64,000 bases of DNA from Plasmodium brasilianum (lineage: Eukaryota; Apicomplexa; Aconoidasida; Haemosporida; Plasmodiidae). The position numbers and the translations under genes are program-made. Positions 1 through 12,464 of the stretch are shown here, in pieces. Location of the stretch: assembly GCF_023973825.1 (NCBI RefSeq), contig NC_090115.1, positions 1,178,001 through 1,242,000 on the forward strand, in the 5' to 3' direction. Below the pieces are notes generated by a model. It had not been told where the DNA came from and did no database searches. It was given only the letters and a program-made list of their open reading frames with translations. Within the stretch, counting starts at the first letter, position 1, and each line of letters opens with the position of its first letter.

Positions 1-1448
1 GTATTGAATCAATTCATCTAAGCAGGCAAAAATGCATGTATTAGTGTATTAGATGAATTATGGATTATATGTATAGATATCTATCAGATGTATATAAAAT
101 ATTATAATATTGTGATTATGTGTTATATGAAAAGATATTATAGAGGCCGAAAAAATTATTATGAATGATATAATTATTCCTATAACTTAGTGCTCTTAAA
201 GACTTATCGAATTTGAAATTATATGTATAATCACATGATAATATTAGATACAATAATATTTTAATAATATAAGAAAAAAGACGAAAGGGATAAATTTTTA
301 TTATGTATTTAAAGCCATATATAATTTATTTTTATTAAAAAAGTGTTTATATTAATTGTTTTTTGAATGAGCAGTAAAGTCATATCAATATTGAGGTATT
401 CAAAAAATAATTAAAATATCATATTTAAAGATAAGACTACAGAGATCACTTATTCATTGTTACAATATTTGGTGTTCTAAATAGGGATATATTCATAAGA
501 ACATTGAAATCAAATATTCTTAAATAAAATATAATTATAAATGGGAGAATTAATAAGTAATATTTTATATTTAAATTTTTGATGAATATATAGAAAAAAA
601 AAAAAAAAAATGGTATATAATTTAAAAATACCTTAATTACTTAAAATTGTGAGGACATATATGATAAAATAAATATATTATTATAATATTATTATAAAGG
701 AACTCTATTTAGCGAAGTAACAATATGGGTTAATTCTAAACAATATAAAATTATATATTAATAAAACATGTAAATTGTAGTTTATGCGAATATATACATA
801 ACAAAAGAGAATATTTGATGAGGTATGTTTATACGCTGCAAAAAAAGCTTAATTCAGAAGAAAAATAACAATAATGAATACTACATTTTACCGTATAACT
901 AAAACTAGTTAACTACTAATTACCATTTTATTTTTTAAATTTACTACTAAGTATTCATTAATTATAGAAACGTGTTCTTGGAAATTAAAAGGAATAAGAA
1001 CCACATATATATTCACTGAAAAATATGATTTAAAGTTATTTGATTAATTATATTTTTAATATTTCTATACTTCTAATATTAATATTTTTTATGCAAATAT
1101 TCATAGTTATAAACATATATGCATATAAATAACTTTGGAAAAAATATTTTTAGATAATATATGAAACTTCAATAATTTAAACCAACAATTAAAATATGAA
1201 TAATTTCCTCGTATTAAGGGATATATATAATTATGATAAGTGTTTTTTGCAAGATTAAATATGAAAAAATAATGAATTAATATATTATGTAATTGTATTA
1301 GGGAGTATAATTTTTTATTATTAAACATATAAAATTTTATATACCCTTAAAGTACTGTAATATATTTTAAATATTATGAGACTAATTTTTCACATTGAGT
1401 TGTTTTTTCATATTTATTACTATCTTTAGATTTATATAATAAATAATT
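1..1448. other. AT-rich intergenic DNA, no gene seen
   Basis: No supported gene. The reading frames are short, rich in Ile, Asn, Lys, Tyr and Phe, and lack a start-intron-acceptor arrangement like that of the neighbouring genes. A pure A run of 14 or more bases lies near 596-610. The end next to 1449 would hold the 3' untranslated region of the minus-strand exported protein gene. Confidence 0.6.
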
Positions 1449-2346
1449 TTATATATTCTGATTTAAAAGGTATCTACTTATAATTTGATGTAACCTTTTA
1501 AAAGCGCATGTTGCTTGACCTGGACAATCCGTTTTTCCATAGCAGCATAAAAGTATAAAAGTAATACATAACATAGATAGATAAAAAAGAACTAATAATA
1601 TCTTTTTGATCAATTTCTTGTTTGACATAACTAAAGAATATACTTGCCGTTTTTTTCTTAAATATAAAAGATCCTTATCTATATCTTGATGCTTTAATGA
1701 ATGACGTTTATTACATGAATTGTTTTGAAATAAATCTGATTCATTTTTTGAGTCTACCTTCTTTAAAAATGTATGTGAGTTTTTGTGTTTTTGAACAATA
1801 TTACAATGTTTTAAGTTATGTTTTTTTTTTAAATTTCGTTTAATATTGGATGAATCATGTTGTTTTTGAAATTTTGTGTATTGCATCAAATCATTAAATT
1901 CTTGTTCAGAAATATCACGTTGCATTAAATTAGTAAATATTTTTTTAAATTCTTCATCATGTTCTAATGAATTTGGTCTTTCTATAAAGGAATCATCGCT
2001 TTTGTATAGTGAATCATTTATACTTTTTTTTTTTTTCGCTCTTCTTTTACTTTTGTTTCACTACTTAGTAATCTTGTAAATTGTACGTTGAATGTATTAT
2101 TTCGGTTGTATCCTTTGTTCCATGATTTACGATAAATAGATAACTAAAAATAAAGATGAATATCCATTCGTTGAAAAGAGTATATTTATATATTATTTCA
2201 ATAAAAATTTTATTTAATATAAAAAAATAAAATAGCAAATAAGAAAAAAGACAATTTATATGCAATTATTATGGTACCTCATCGAAATATTTATAAGTCC
2301 ATATTAAAATGGAAGAAATAATAGCTTTAGTAAAAAAGGCAAGCAT
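1449..2346 (-). CDS. Plasmodium exported protein, two exons, C-terminal membrane helix (frameshifted in a poly-A run)
   Basis: Function unknown. Exon 1 (2346 down to 2278, 23 codons) encodes a hydrophobic leader ending in Ile-Trp-Thr-Tyr-Lys-Tyr, followed by a GT donor. The acceptor TTTTTAG precedes exon 2 (2143 down to 1449), joined in phase 0. Exon 2 begins with a Lys-Ser-Trp-Asn-Lys stretch and a PEXEL-like Arg-Leu-Leu-Ser-Ser-Glu at about residue 47, as in exported proteins of malaria parasites. A basic, Lys/Asn/His-rich middle follows, then a membrane helix at about residues 204-226 and a short Cys-containing tail. Exon 2 changes frame inside the 13-base T run at 2024-2036; one extra base would join the two parts and give about 254 residues. 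The exon-intron plan resembles the fam-l/fam-m genes but the body does not. The gene could be a recent pseudogene or intact with a sequencing error. The exported-protein class is fairly sure; no finer family was recognised. Confidence 0.7.
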
Positions 2347-5300
2347 ATTTCTATTTTGTAATATAATGAATTTTTTAAATGTTCACAAAACTTTTGCAAT
2401 AATTAAGGTATTAGATATATACAATATTTTTTTTAATATTCAGTAAATGTTTGATTTATAATTTATTTTATTTGTTTTTTATTATATCAATATAAATAAC
2501 ATTATATATTTTTTTAAATAAGTATAATTGTAGTATATACTGAAAAACAAATAATTAATAAAAGATTTATTTAAAATAGTCATTAAGTAATATTATTGAA
2601 ATAAAATTAATAACGTAGAATTTATTTAATTTTAAGAATATAAAATTGCATAAAAATTATAATTTAACGACATATAAATTTTTTCTAAAAATAACAATTA
2701 TATGTACTATATATAGATAAAATATTTCATTAAGGATATAACAGAGAATAAAATTCTAGAAGTAAAATTTGTATTAGTATTTATGCAAAAAATAGATTTA
2801 GAACAATTTTGTTTAAATCTGTTGTTAGACGATGAATAATAGATGTTTCTCTAGAGATTATATGATAATTATTCTGTGATATTTTTTAAAAATATTTTTG
2901 ATAAATATATTAATGAACAAGGAAGACTATCATATATAAACTTAACAAGATTGCTATATATTACTTATGTTTATATATATATAATATTAATTTAAAGCAC
3001 AACTAAATACTAACTAATAAAAACTAGGTTTACAAAATATAATTATATAAGACATATGTAGTCTTACTATATATAGTTAGAAATATTTGAAATTTTTACT
3101 TTTTATAAAAATTTAACAATATGCCACATTTTATTTTTAAAAAGTATGAATATCCAAATATAATGTTGACAACTCTAATAATATAGTGCTAAAAAGTATA
3201 TTAAATTCATAAGATATTTTCTCTTATTTTATTTTGTTTTTGAGTATTAGAATAATACAATTAGGATGCGATATATTAAAAACAAAAACAAATAAATAAA
3301 ACAAAATCCTTCTATAATATACATTTTTTTTTACGATATTTTGCTCGTATTATTTTTGTATATTATTTATTTTTTTTTTCTGGCTTATGTAATATTAGTT
3401 CAGTACCTATATATTAAGTTTTTTTTTCTATTTAATAAGTTTATTTGATATTTATTAAATAATTTTGTATTTTATAATTCAATACGAAGATCCTCAGAAA
3501 GAAAAATTTCATGAAATCAACACAATTATTCTTTAAATTTATGTGAACAAAATTTTCATAGAATTAATTATATTTGATAAAATTAATGTGCGAAGAAAAA
3601 AAAAACAGAGAGTTTTATATTGTGTTTTTATGAAATATTTTATTTGTTTACAAATTCATGTATATGTGTGCAATTCTTTGTTTTTATTGTTTATGTACTT
3701 TTTAATTTTTATTTTTTTTTAATATATTATGAAAATCACAGCTTGATGCTGAATATTAAACAATATATTTATTTAAACGTTATACAAAATTAATAACATT
3801 TCATATGATTTATTGAAGTTTTTTCTATAATATGATGCAAATATTATATATTTATTTATTTATTAAAAATATAACATATAATATTAAAATAGATATGTAC
3901 AATAAGTAAATTTTTAATATAATATAAACTAATAAGAATATTACAACAATAAAAAGTAATGCAAAGCAAAAAATCCAAATATATATAATTAAGTGTAATT
4001 GTATTAAAGAAAATATAATTGTTTAAATAACGAATTATATATATTTTTTTTTTATTTAATATATATATTTTCTCAAAATAAGAAATGTGGAATATATTTT
4101 TAAAATAAGGAATTTACATATTTATATTTGTAGTTCAAATTATTCCAAAATAAAATTCATAATTACTTATATATTATAATAGGGAATACGTCTTTATAAA
4201 ATAAAATATATTCAAAATAAAATAAAAAAATTTGTTTTGTTGACAAACATATTATTATTTAATATACATACTTTTAGTTATACAGATAAATATAGAGTTT
4301 CATCATGGCATAAAATTAATTAGTTTTATGCTTGATTGTAGTTAACATGAGATAAATTATATTTATGTATATTATAATAATGTAAAAAAGGTGATTTTAT
4401 TGTTATAATTAATTAATATCGTTTAATCTTATTGGATTACATAATTTCGTCCTATATATAATATGTTTAATATCAAATTCTACATCACTAACACAGATAT
4501 TTTAAAAAATATGATTTCTTATTTAGTGACATAACTGTATATGTAGTTAACATACTATAAAAATTATTATATTTTTATTAATGCTACATTAATTTATAAC
4601 ATATTTTTAATATAACAAATTATTAGGTAATACAAAAAATTTTTATTTTTCATCTTACATAGAAATAGTATACACATATTTATTTATTTATTTATTTAAT
4701 TGTCCTTATATATATTATACGGATGAGTTTTCCATAATAAATATTATATATCCTATCTATGTTAATCTTGAGTAATAACGTTAATATTATTAATTAATAT
4801 TTACTTTTTTTAATGTCTTATGTCTTCCCCTTTAGTGGCATACAAAATTTCCACAAAAGAATAATTATTTAAATTCAGGGTGTTTTTGTTACCTAACTAA
4901 AATAGATAACACGAATCTTTATATGTGAACTTTTCATAGTTCATTTAAAAACATATTCAGGCGTATCCTAATATTTTTGCAATATTATTATTATAAAAAT
5001 TTATTCTGTAATTTTTGTTTTTCTGTATTTTTTAAAAATACATTTCAGTTAACATATATGGTTATTATTTTATATTTTCATTGATTATTATAATTGAAGA
5101 GTTATAATTTAAAATTATTTGAAGAACTATGTTCTATGCAGTATATCTTTCCACATATATATATCTGATAATTTTGTTTATCAAGATGTTTCAAAATTTT
5201 TATAATTATTACTGCTGAAAACAACATCATTTTTCAATTGAAGTAAAATGGTACAAAAGATTGGCATTCTTAAAAATACAGCACCAATATAGAAGTAATT

Positions 5301-7558
5301 CATTGCCATAGTTAATTAAAGGGATTATAGAAGAGAGTTATCATTTATAGTTGGAATAACTTAAAGATTGGGAAAAAGAAAAAATATGAAAAATAACATA
5401 ATATATGTTTATGTAATAATAGCAAATTTTTAGATAAATTAATTCTACTCATCATGTGTCTGTTCTTTTTCTTTTGTATATTAATGCTCGAGTGAAGGTT
5501 TTTATAGGAAACGGTTTTCATTGATATTAACGAGCTTTATTCTCTTATGTGACAAATTTTAAGAAGAGACCACTTTAGAACTTAATTTTATAATTCTTAC
5601 GAGTACAGTATTTACATTATAAATCTTGCGATTTAGTAAAAATATTATTACTATTTTGTATAATGCCCCTATTTATAAATTATTATATAATACGTTGACA
5701 TTTTTAGCATGTATGTAAAGACTATACGTATTGATTGATGTATGTATATTTTTTAGAAGCATTAAACAAACAATTTATATTAAAAATATGAAACAGATGC
5801 AACTTGTAAGCAATTTCTCTTAAAGAACTACAAAATACAGACATACATATATACACTGTTGCTATGATCTTTTGAGAGGTATGGTATATTCTAATAAAAT
5901 TGAATTTTTAAATGAACATTTTATTTTATAATGGTATTTTTCTATATATCTAGTATAAATATGATAATAATAATTTGAAATTTAATATTATTTAATATTT
6001 AACTGGTTTTGTGTGTATGTATTAAAAATTAAAAATATCATAGTACTTAATATATATAATGTTTATTAAGATATACATATATATAATAATACAATTCACT
6101 TGTATATATACTTAACAAGAAGTAAATTTAATGTTTTACAAAGAAATTAAGTCATTAGAATATGATTCCTTTATTAAAAGAAGGAAAAAACATAAACAAT
6201 TTAGGTAAGGGCAGTTATATTGATAAAAAGTAAATAGAACACAAAAATATTTATAAATGAAAAGTGCTTCTAAAATTGCAATTATTCATTTATACATAAA
6301 TTGTTGGAATAATTTTATTTTATAGTTCACTTGTTCTTTATAGTTATTTTATAATTTATATTTTTTTTTTTTTGTCAATATTAAAAATATATTATTGTTT
6401 ATTTTATATAGTAATATTAAATGTCGTAAAAAACTAATACCAAATTCTGAGAAATTGTAGGAGAATATAAACAAGATTCTTAATAAATATTTAAGAACTA
6501 TAATGTGTATACTTTAGAATAATAAATATGTAATAATGTTAATTTTGTTAATTTCTAAATATATTTAAAAAATTTAACTATTTTTTCTCTTGTTTAATTT
6601 TTTATTATGCTCTTAGAAGTTAATGCTTTTTAAGAACAATATTATAATTTTATATTTTAAATTATTTTAATAATTTTCTTTGTACATAGTGTTTTTAGAG
6701 TTATCGTTTTCTTAGAAATATAACATAAGAGAAAAATGTTTACGTGATGTAATTTTTCCCTTAATTGTTTTAACTGAAATAATATTTCGATATTTTTGTT
6801 GATTCATTATGCTGAATCTATAAAGTAGTTTACAACTCCATGTATAGATAAAATAATAAATAATACATTTGCTCTGATATTAGATTGAAAGAAAAAATAC
6901 TATATCGTATATTTAACTAAACTGTTTTTTTCTTTATTTGATATATAGATATCTTATCCTATATATTATATGTAAATTTTTTTCATTTGTTATTATTTTA
7001 AATTAATGAAACTTTGTGCATTATTTCTATGCGTATTTTTCCTTTAATCTCTTTTTTTTATTTATTTTTTTATTTTTTATTCTATTAATATTTTTACTAA
7101 TTATATATAATTAATTTAAGAAAAATTAAATTATAAAATGCAGGAACATAAATATTTGTCATATATTAATAATTGTCTAGTTTGAACTTCAATAAAAATT
7201 ATAATTTTCAAAAATTAAAGTACAAAAATAAAAAATCATACTATATGTGTCATTAAATTATATATATTTTTTTACATTAGGTAGAATCATATTAATCCTA
7301 CCTTCTAGGTACATTATAGTGAATAACGCTTAAAATTACATTAATAGGGAACAAAACATGTATTAAGATAAATATATCACACAATGTTGTGCTAAATATC
7401 CTTTTTCACTTATTAATACTATCATTATCATGTTGTAATAATTAATATTGTTTAATAATAGTTTCTTCTAGAACTTTATTTTAATAAAATTAAAATAATA
7501 AATAGGATAACACTGTAAAATTAATTTTTATTATCTAAACGTAGAGAACTAAGTATTG
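2347..7558. other. Long AT-rich intergenic region
   Basis: Over 5 kb without a supportable gene. It contains AT-rich low-complexity DNA, a TTTA tandem repeat near 4678-4699 and many poly-A/T runs. Two short patches look faintly coding: 2880-2980 (a short frame with Glu-Gln-Gly-Arg-Leu-Ser) and 5223-5395 on the plus strand (Trp-containing fragments broken by stops). Neither is long enough to assign. The final part, leading to 7558, is upstream sequence of the first fam-m-type gene. Confidence 0.5.
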
Positions 7559-7617
7559 TCTACATTCTATACACTATACGTTTCATATTATATATAAACT
7601 CACTATTCGGAAATATT
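7559..7617 (+). promoter_or_regulatory. Conserved upstream element of the fam-l/fam-m genes (copy 1)
   Basis: Begins TCTACATTCTATACACTATA and ends near CGGAAATATT. It lies 432 bases before the start codon at 7991. Related sequences occur at nearly the same distance before every other fam-l/fam-m gene here. A promoter role is inferred from position and recurrence only. Confidence 0.45.
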
Positions 7618-7990
7618 AAAATAATGTATATAATTTTTATTTTTCATTCTTAATAAGATTATTAAAAAAATAATTTAATTAGTGTAATATATTAAAATCT
7701 ATATTTTTAATATTTGTTTACAAGTTCAAATTATTTTATTTTAATAAAACTATTTATTTCTAGAAATTATTAAGATAAAGTTATATAATGCATTATTAAT
7801 ATTTCTTTTCTTTGTCATTGGTATAAAATATTTTATAGCTATATAATTTTTATTATGTTTCTATTAAAAAAAAACAGTTGTACAAAAATATTTTATAGGT
7901 AAATATAGCATCCTTTATTATAATATATATATTATATTATCACTAATTTTGTCGTTACAATATATATTAGAATAATAAAATTTTTATATG

Positions 7991-8934
7991 ATGTATCAAA
8001 AAAATAAGCCACTATCTATCATTAAATTTTATATGTTTATCCTTTTTAATTGGATATATCATTTTTGCAATGATATGGTATAACAATATTATTTGCGAGT
8101 ATCTTACTTATTCTTATTTTCACCATTTTATTTGTATTAATATATATCTCATTTTCTTGCGTCATACTATTCATTATGTTAAAAATATAATATTTACCAT
8201 TTATATTTTTTTAGAATAAGTTTAACGAATCTTTGGATGAAATCTGTAAATTTGATAAAAAATTATATATAGGAAATAATAGATTATTGGCAAAATATAA
8301 ACAGAATAAGGATTTAAACATTTCAGGATTAAAAGAAAAAATACCATATAACACAGATCATGAAAAAAATGATATATCCAATAACGAAATGGGTGATAAA
8401 GGAAAAAACAAAGAGTCAAATAGAAATTTATTAAATAAGGCTCAATACTATACAGAAGTCGTGGATTATAATAATGGAATGTTTGATGGAAAACATTTCC
8501 ATTTTGAAAAAAAATGGATAAGAAAAAAAGATTATGACACTTTTCTTGAAAAAAACAGGAAAATTAAAAATATAGCTTTAAGAAAAATAAAATTTAGAAG
8601 CTACGGATTTGGAATTGCTATATTCTTTTTTTTCTTCTTAATGGGAATAGGGTTACCCATATTACGTGCGTATGAATCAGTTGAAGGGGCACCTTTTACA
8701 CCATTTAAAACATGTTGGGAATTTATATATGAAGGATTACATCTAGAAACAATTATACCAAAAATAAAAACAGAACTACTACCAACAAAGGAAATAATAC
8801 CAGGAGCAGAATATTTTTTTTTAGGAACATTCGTTGTATTTATCATTTTATTAGCTGCCTTAATTATAGTAGCTATTCCGAAAATCTTGCGAAATTATGA
8901 AAAATATAAAAAAATTAAGTATATTTCTGAGTGA
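7991..8934 (+). CDS. Fam-m-type exported protein
   Basis: Two exons: 7991-8077 (29 codons) and 8215-8934, intron 137 bases, phase 0, GTATAA donor and TTTTTTAG acceptor; product about 268 residues. Exon 1 is a hydrophobic leader with Trp-Ile-Tyr-His-Phe near its end. Exon 2 has a PEXEL-like Arg-Leu-Leu-Ala-Lys at residues 52-56 (fifth position Lys rather than Glu/Gln/Asp), a basic linker, then the subfamily core at about 101-156 (LLNKAQYYTEV and NNGMFDGKHFHFEKKW). A first membrane helix follows at about 160-180, a loop of about 49 residues, a second helix at about 229-251, and a short basic tail. It is the leading member of a doublet with the fam-l-type gene 2.5 kb downstream, same strand. Fam-m genes are a multi-copy subtelomeric family of P. 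malariae with unknown function; export to the host cell is inferred. The family is clear; the l/m label is from memory. Confidence 0.88.
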
Positions 8935-11056
8935 AATAAATAATAATAAGCAAATATTTTTATGTAAAAATGCCATTAATATAATGTAATAGCTTGTTAT
9001 ATTTAATTTTATATTCTTAATATTTATAACTACTATTACCATACTTTCATAAAAATATGTCTAAATACCTAAGATTTTTAATGCACAATAGTTACAAATT
9101 AAGCTCTTAATTTTTTGGTGAATTAAAATATTTTAATATACTCAAATATTCATTTTAATGTATTAATTAATTTTTAATAAATGTGTTTTATATAATATAA
9201 ATATTTGTGTATTTATATGTATTTTTATGAAAAACATGTTTGTTCTTTAAAATGAATATGTAATGTTGCATTGAATATGAATTTTTTGAATCTTGTGATA
9301 ATTTATATTTAAATAATGGAGCGCTTCACTCTATCTTATATCTGTTGTAGACTAAAATTATTCCTTGTTCAAGTTGTTAAGTAAATGTTCCATTTTTTTT
9401 AAATTAAAAGCAAATGTTATTTGTTTGGTATTTTATGAACAACATATGGTATATTTAACCGTATTAATATGTGTGAACATATATATATTTTTAATTAATG
9501 AGAAAACCTAATATTTAATGTTTATTTTATATTATATGTATTATGTAAAATATTTTATAGAAAATATTTAATTTTAAAAACTCTTTAACATAATTTTAGT
9601 TTTTTATACACTATATAAATGTGAAATTATATATATATAATGAAAAAATATCCATGTTAAATATCGATTATTTATACTTTTTTACTAACTTTGTGATTCT
9701 AAACTATAATAATTAATTGAAGTATCAGAAATATTTATCATTTATTATTGCGCTTAATTATAGTGTTAATTCAATTATGTTAAAATTAATTAAATATACA
9801 TTAAATAGTAAATTAATAAAGAAATTTGTTTTTTTTTATTTAATCTTTTATCTCTTTCAAAGATTAAATTATCTAATTAAATTTGATAGCACAATCATAT
9901 TAATATGTACAGATCCTTTTTTTCTTTTTCTGATAATAGTGAATTTCTAATCATGTATTATACAACTGTAAAATTCTAAATTATCAATAAAATTAATTAA
10001 TATAAATATATGCTTTCTACAAACTTTTTTCCTTATGTAAGTATTTATTTACACAATTGTGCTATATTCTTATTTTTCCAAAAATGTATTTAGCAATGTC
10101 TTAGTCCTATTTTAAATATATATATATAAATACATATAACTTGTATTAACTATTAGTAATTCATTCATATTTATGACGATAATTTTTTAAATAAAATAAA
10201 GTAAAAAAATAGGAACTCTTTATAAAAATTGTTCATATATACCGTTTTATAAGTTTTTACGTTTCATGGATTAAGTTTCACGATGTATCCAAGAAACAGT
10301 CAACATATATTGGTGTAATTCTATTTTTTGTATATATTTTATGAAAGTGTTATTGACATTGAATATTAAAGTTGGGGTCTAATTTATATGTTGATATGCT
10401 GTTTTACTTTTTTATTATTACATTCGTGTAAATTTTGATTTTATTCTATTTTAATAAATCATTAAATATTTATTATAATATAAAAGTATAATAAGAAAAA
10501 GAAAAGACTATTTATTCTTGATAAAATTAAAAAAATATATTAATGAACCAATAATATACTACTAATAATATATTTGATGCAAAATTTACTACTCTATTTA
10601 TTTTAGTAATCAGAACTCCTCCTAAATGTATATGTTTAATAAACTAAAAAACAAAATTAAGTCAAAAATCTAAAAACATATTGTTTAAATGTAATGATAA
10701 GAATTTAGCTTATTTAGTAATAATAATTTTCAAAAACTATTATACAAAAATTACAATATATTTACATTTAACATAATATTGCTTTATAGATTTTGCGGTA
10801 CAATATAATTTATATTTTTTAAGAATATTATAGCCTGTTAAAAAATGAAAGTATTATAATTAAAAAAAATATAAAATGCTGTACAGTATACTGATATCTT
10901 TATATATCATTACCATTATTCGGTTATTATAATAATTAACATTATTTATTTATAATATTAAACTTTTGGAAAAATATATATTTATAAAATTAAAATTATT
11001 AATGTATATATAGTGTTAAAATTAATTATAATCAAAATATATTGATAATTATATTA
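8935..11056. other. Intergenic region between the first fam-m- and fam-l-type genes
   Basis: The first several hundred bases resemble the 3' flanks of the other fam-m-type genes (for example the stretch just after the stop codon with AATAATAAGCAA). The remainder is AT-rich without a gene. A 77-codon frame near 9717-9950 has no conserved counterpart, no splice partner and only low-complexity residues, so it is not annotated. Confidence 0.55.
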
Positions 11057-11124
11057 TCTATATTCTATACATACTATATTCTGTATATTCCATATACTAC
11101 ATAAACTGAATATTCCAAAATATT
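11057..11124 (+). promoter_or_regulatory. Conserved upstream element of the fam-l/fam-m genes (copy 2)
   Basis: Begins TCTATATTCTATACATACTA and ends near TTCCAAAATATT, 434 bases before the ATG at 11491. It is related to the element before each other family member. Confidence 0.42.
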
Positions 11125-11490
11125 AAGCAATCTTATATTTTTTTATTTTTAAATATTAATACAGCATTATTTAATTCACTAATATATTAAATAATTATAT
11201 TATGTATGTCATTTTACTATGAATGAATTCAGAATATTTTATTTCAATGAAAATTTATTTTTTAGAACAAAAATTAATATTAAAATTACATAATATATTT
11301 AAATGTTATATATCTTTGTATAAGTTGTGGAAAACATTATAGGTATATATAATCTATTAACACTGTACGAATGAAAACCTAAATAAAGATATTTTAAATA
11401 AATATATCATTATTTATCCTCAGAAGTCTATTATTCAATTATTTATATTTTCTATACTTAATATGTTACAATAATATATATATATATATG

Positions 11491-12464
11491 ATGGAAAAAA
11501 ATATTAAATTTCCCTTATTTATTAATTTTTCTGCTTTTATTCTTTTAATTTGGATATTTAATTTCAGCAATGACACTGTATGATATAAACATATATGCAT
11601 ATTTATATTATTCTTATTTTTCTTGTTTCGTTTTTATTAATGCTGTTTTTCATCTTTAGATTATTTATTCTTTTAAATGACAAACATTACCTGTTTTTTT
11701 TAAAGCATAACAAATCAATAGGTGAAAATCCGAATATATATGTAAAATTAGGTTTAAGAACATACAGATTACTTGCAAATTGTAACCAGCATAAGGATTC
11801 AAGTATTACAGGACTAAAAGAATGTATATCATATAATGCAGGGAACGAAAATAAAAATATGTATAGTGATGAAAAATGTATCAATACAAAAAACGAATAT
11901 TTAAATAAAAGTTCATCAAAGAACACGATATATCGCAAACAAACTAAGAAAAATAAATCTAATATATTTGAAACAAAAAAATATTCTTATCTTGAAAAAA
12001 AAATATTCAAGGAAATAGATTATTTCAATTTTCTTAAAATGAACAGAACAATTAATAATAAAGTCTACGAAAAAGCAGTACTTAAAAAATGCAGATTACG
12101 AATTTTTATACCTGTAATATTGTTAATGTTGTTATCAATATTTCTCTTATTAGACATTCTTTGCGATAGCGGACTTCTAGGAGGCATGCTTTGGTTACTG
12201 CATCATTTTTCACGTGGGTGGTCTATAACTTTAAATAAAATATTGAAAGAAACCCCCTTAAAATCGTTATTAGAGTATACGTATGAAATAAAGAAAAAAG
12301 CTGGAGGAGAAGTATTATCTAGAACTTCTTATTCTGGACCTTTTCTGATGAACCTCTTATACTTTGTACCCTTCATTTTATTATGTATAACATGTATATT
12401 AACAATTGTTTATTACCATAAAAAAGTTAAGAAATATGAAAAAATTAAGTTTAGAAAAAAGTAA
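11491..12464 (+). CDS. Fam-l-type exported protein
   Basis: Two exons: 11491-11577 (29 codons) and 11706-12464, intron 128 bases, phase 0; about 281 residues. An in-frame ATG also lies at 11488; 11491 gives the 29-codon exon seen in the siblings. The long open frame starting at 11595 runs through the intron and is not the true start: acceptor TTTTTTTTAAAG at 11705 leads into His-Asn-Lys-Ser, as expected for the family. Exon 2 shows PEXEL-like Arg-Leu-Leu-Ala-Asn at 50-54, a basic linker, the subfamily core at about 116-148 (IFETKKYSYLEKKIFKE, then DYFNFLK and NRTINNK), a first membrane helix at about 161-181, a variable loop rich in Leu and Gly at its start, a second helix at about 244-265, and the hallmark tail YYHKKVKKYEKIKFRKK. 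It forms a doublet with the upstream fam-m-type gene. Function unknown; export into the infected red cell is inferred. Confidence 0.88.

Noticed and set aside
5223..5395. Trp-containing short frames that might be a tryptophan-rich protein relic
   Set aside because: Only about 25-residue open pieces separated by stops; no motif order that could be matched to a family.
11595..11705. Open frame extending the fam-l-type gene upstream from 11595
   Set aside because: It runs through the intron. A 29-codon leader exon at 11491-11577 with a proper donor, and an acceptor at 11705, fit the other family genes.
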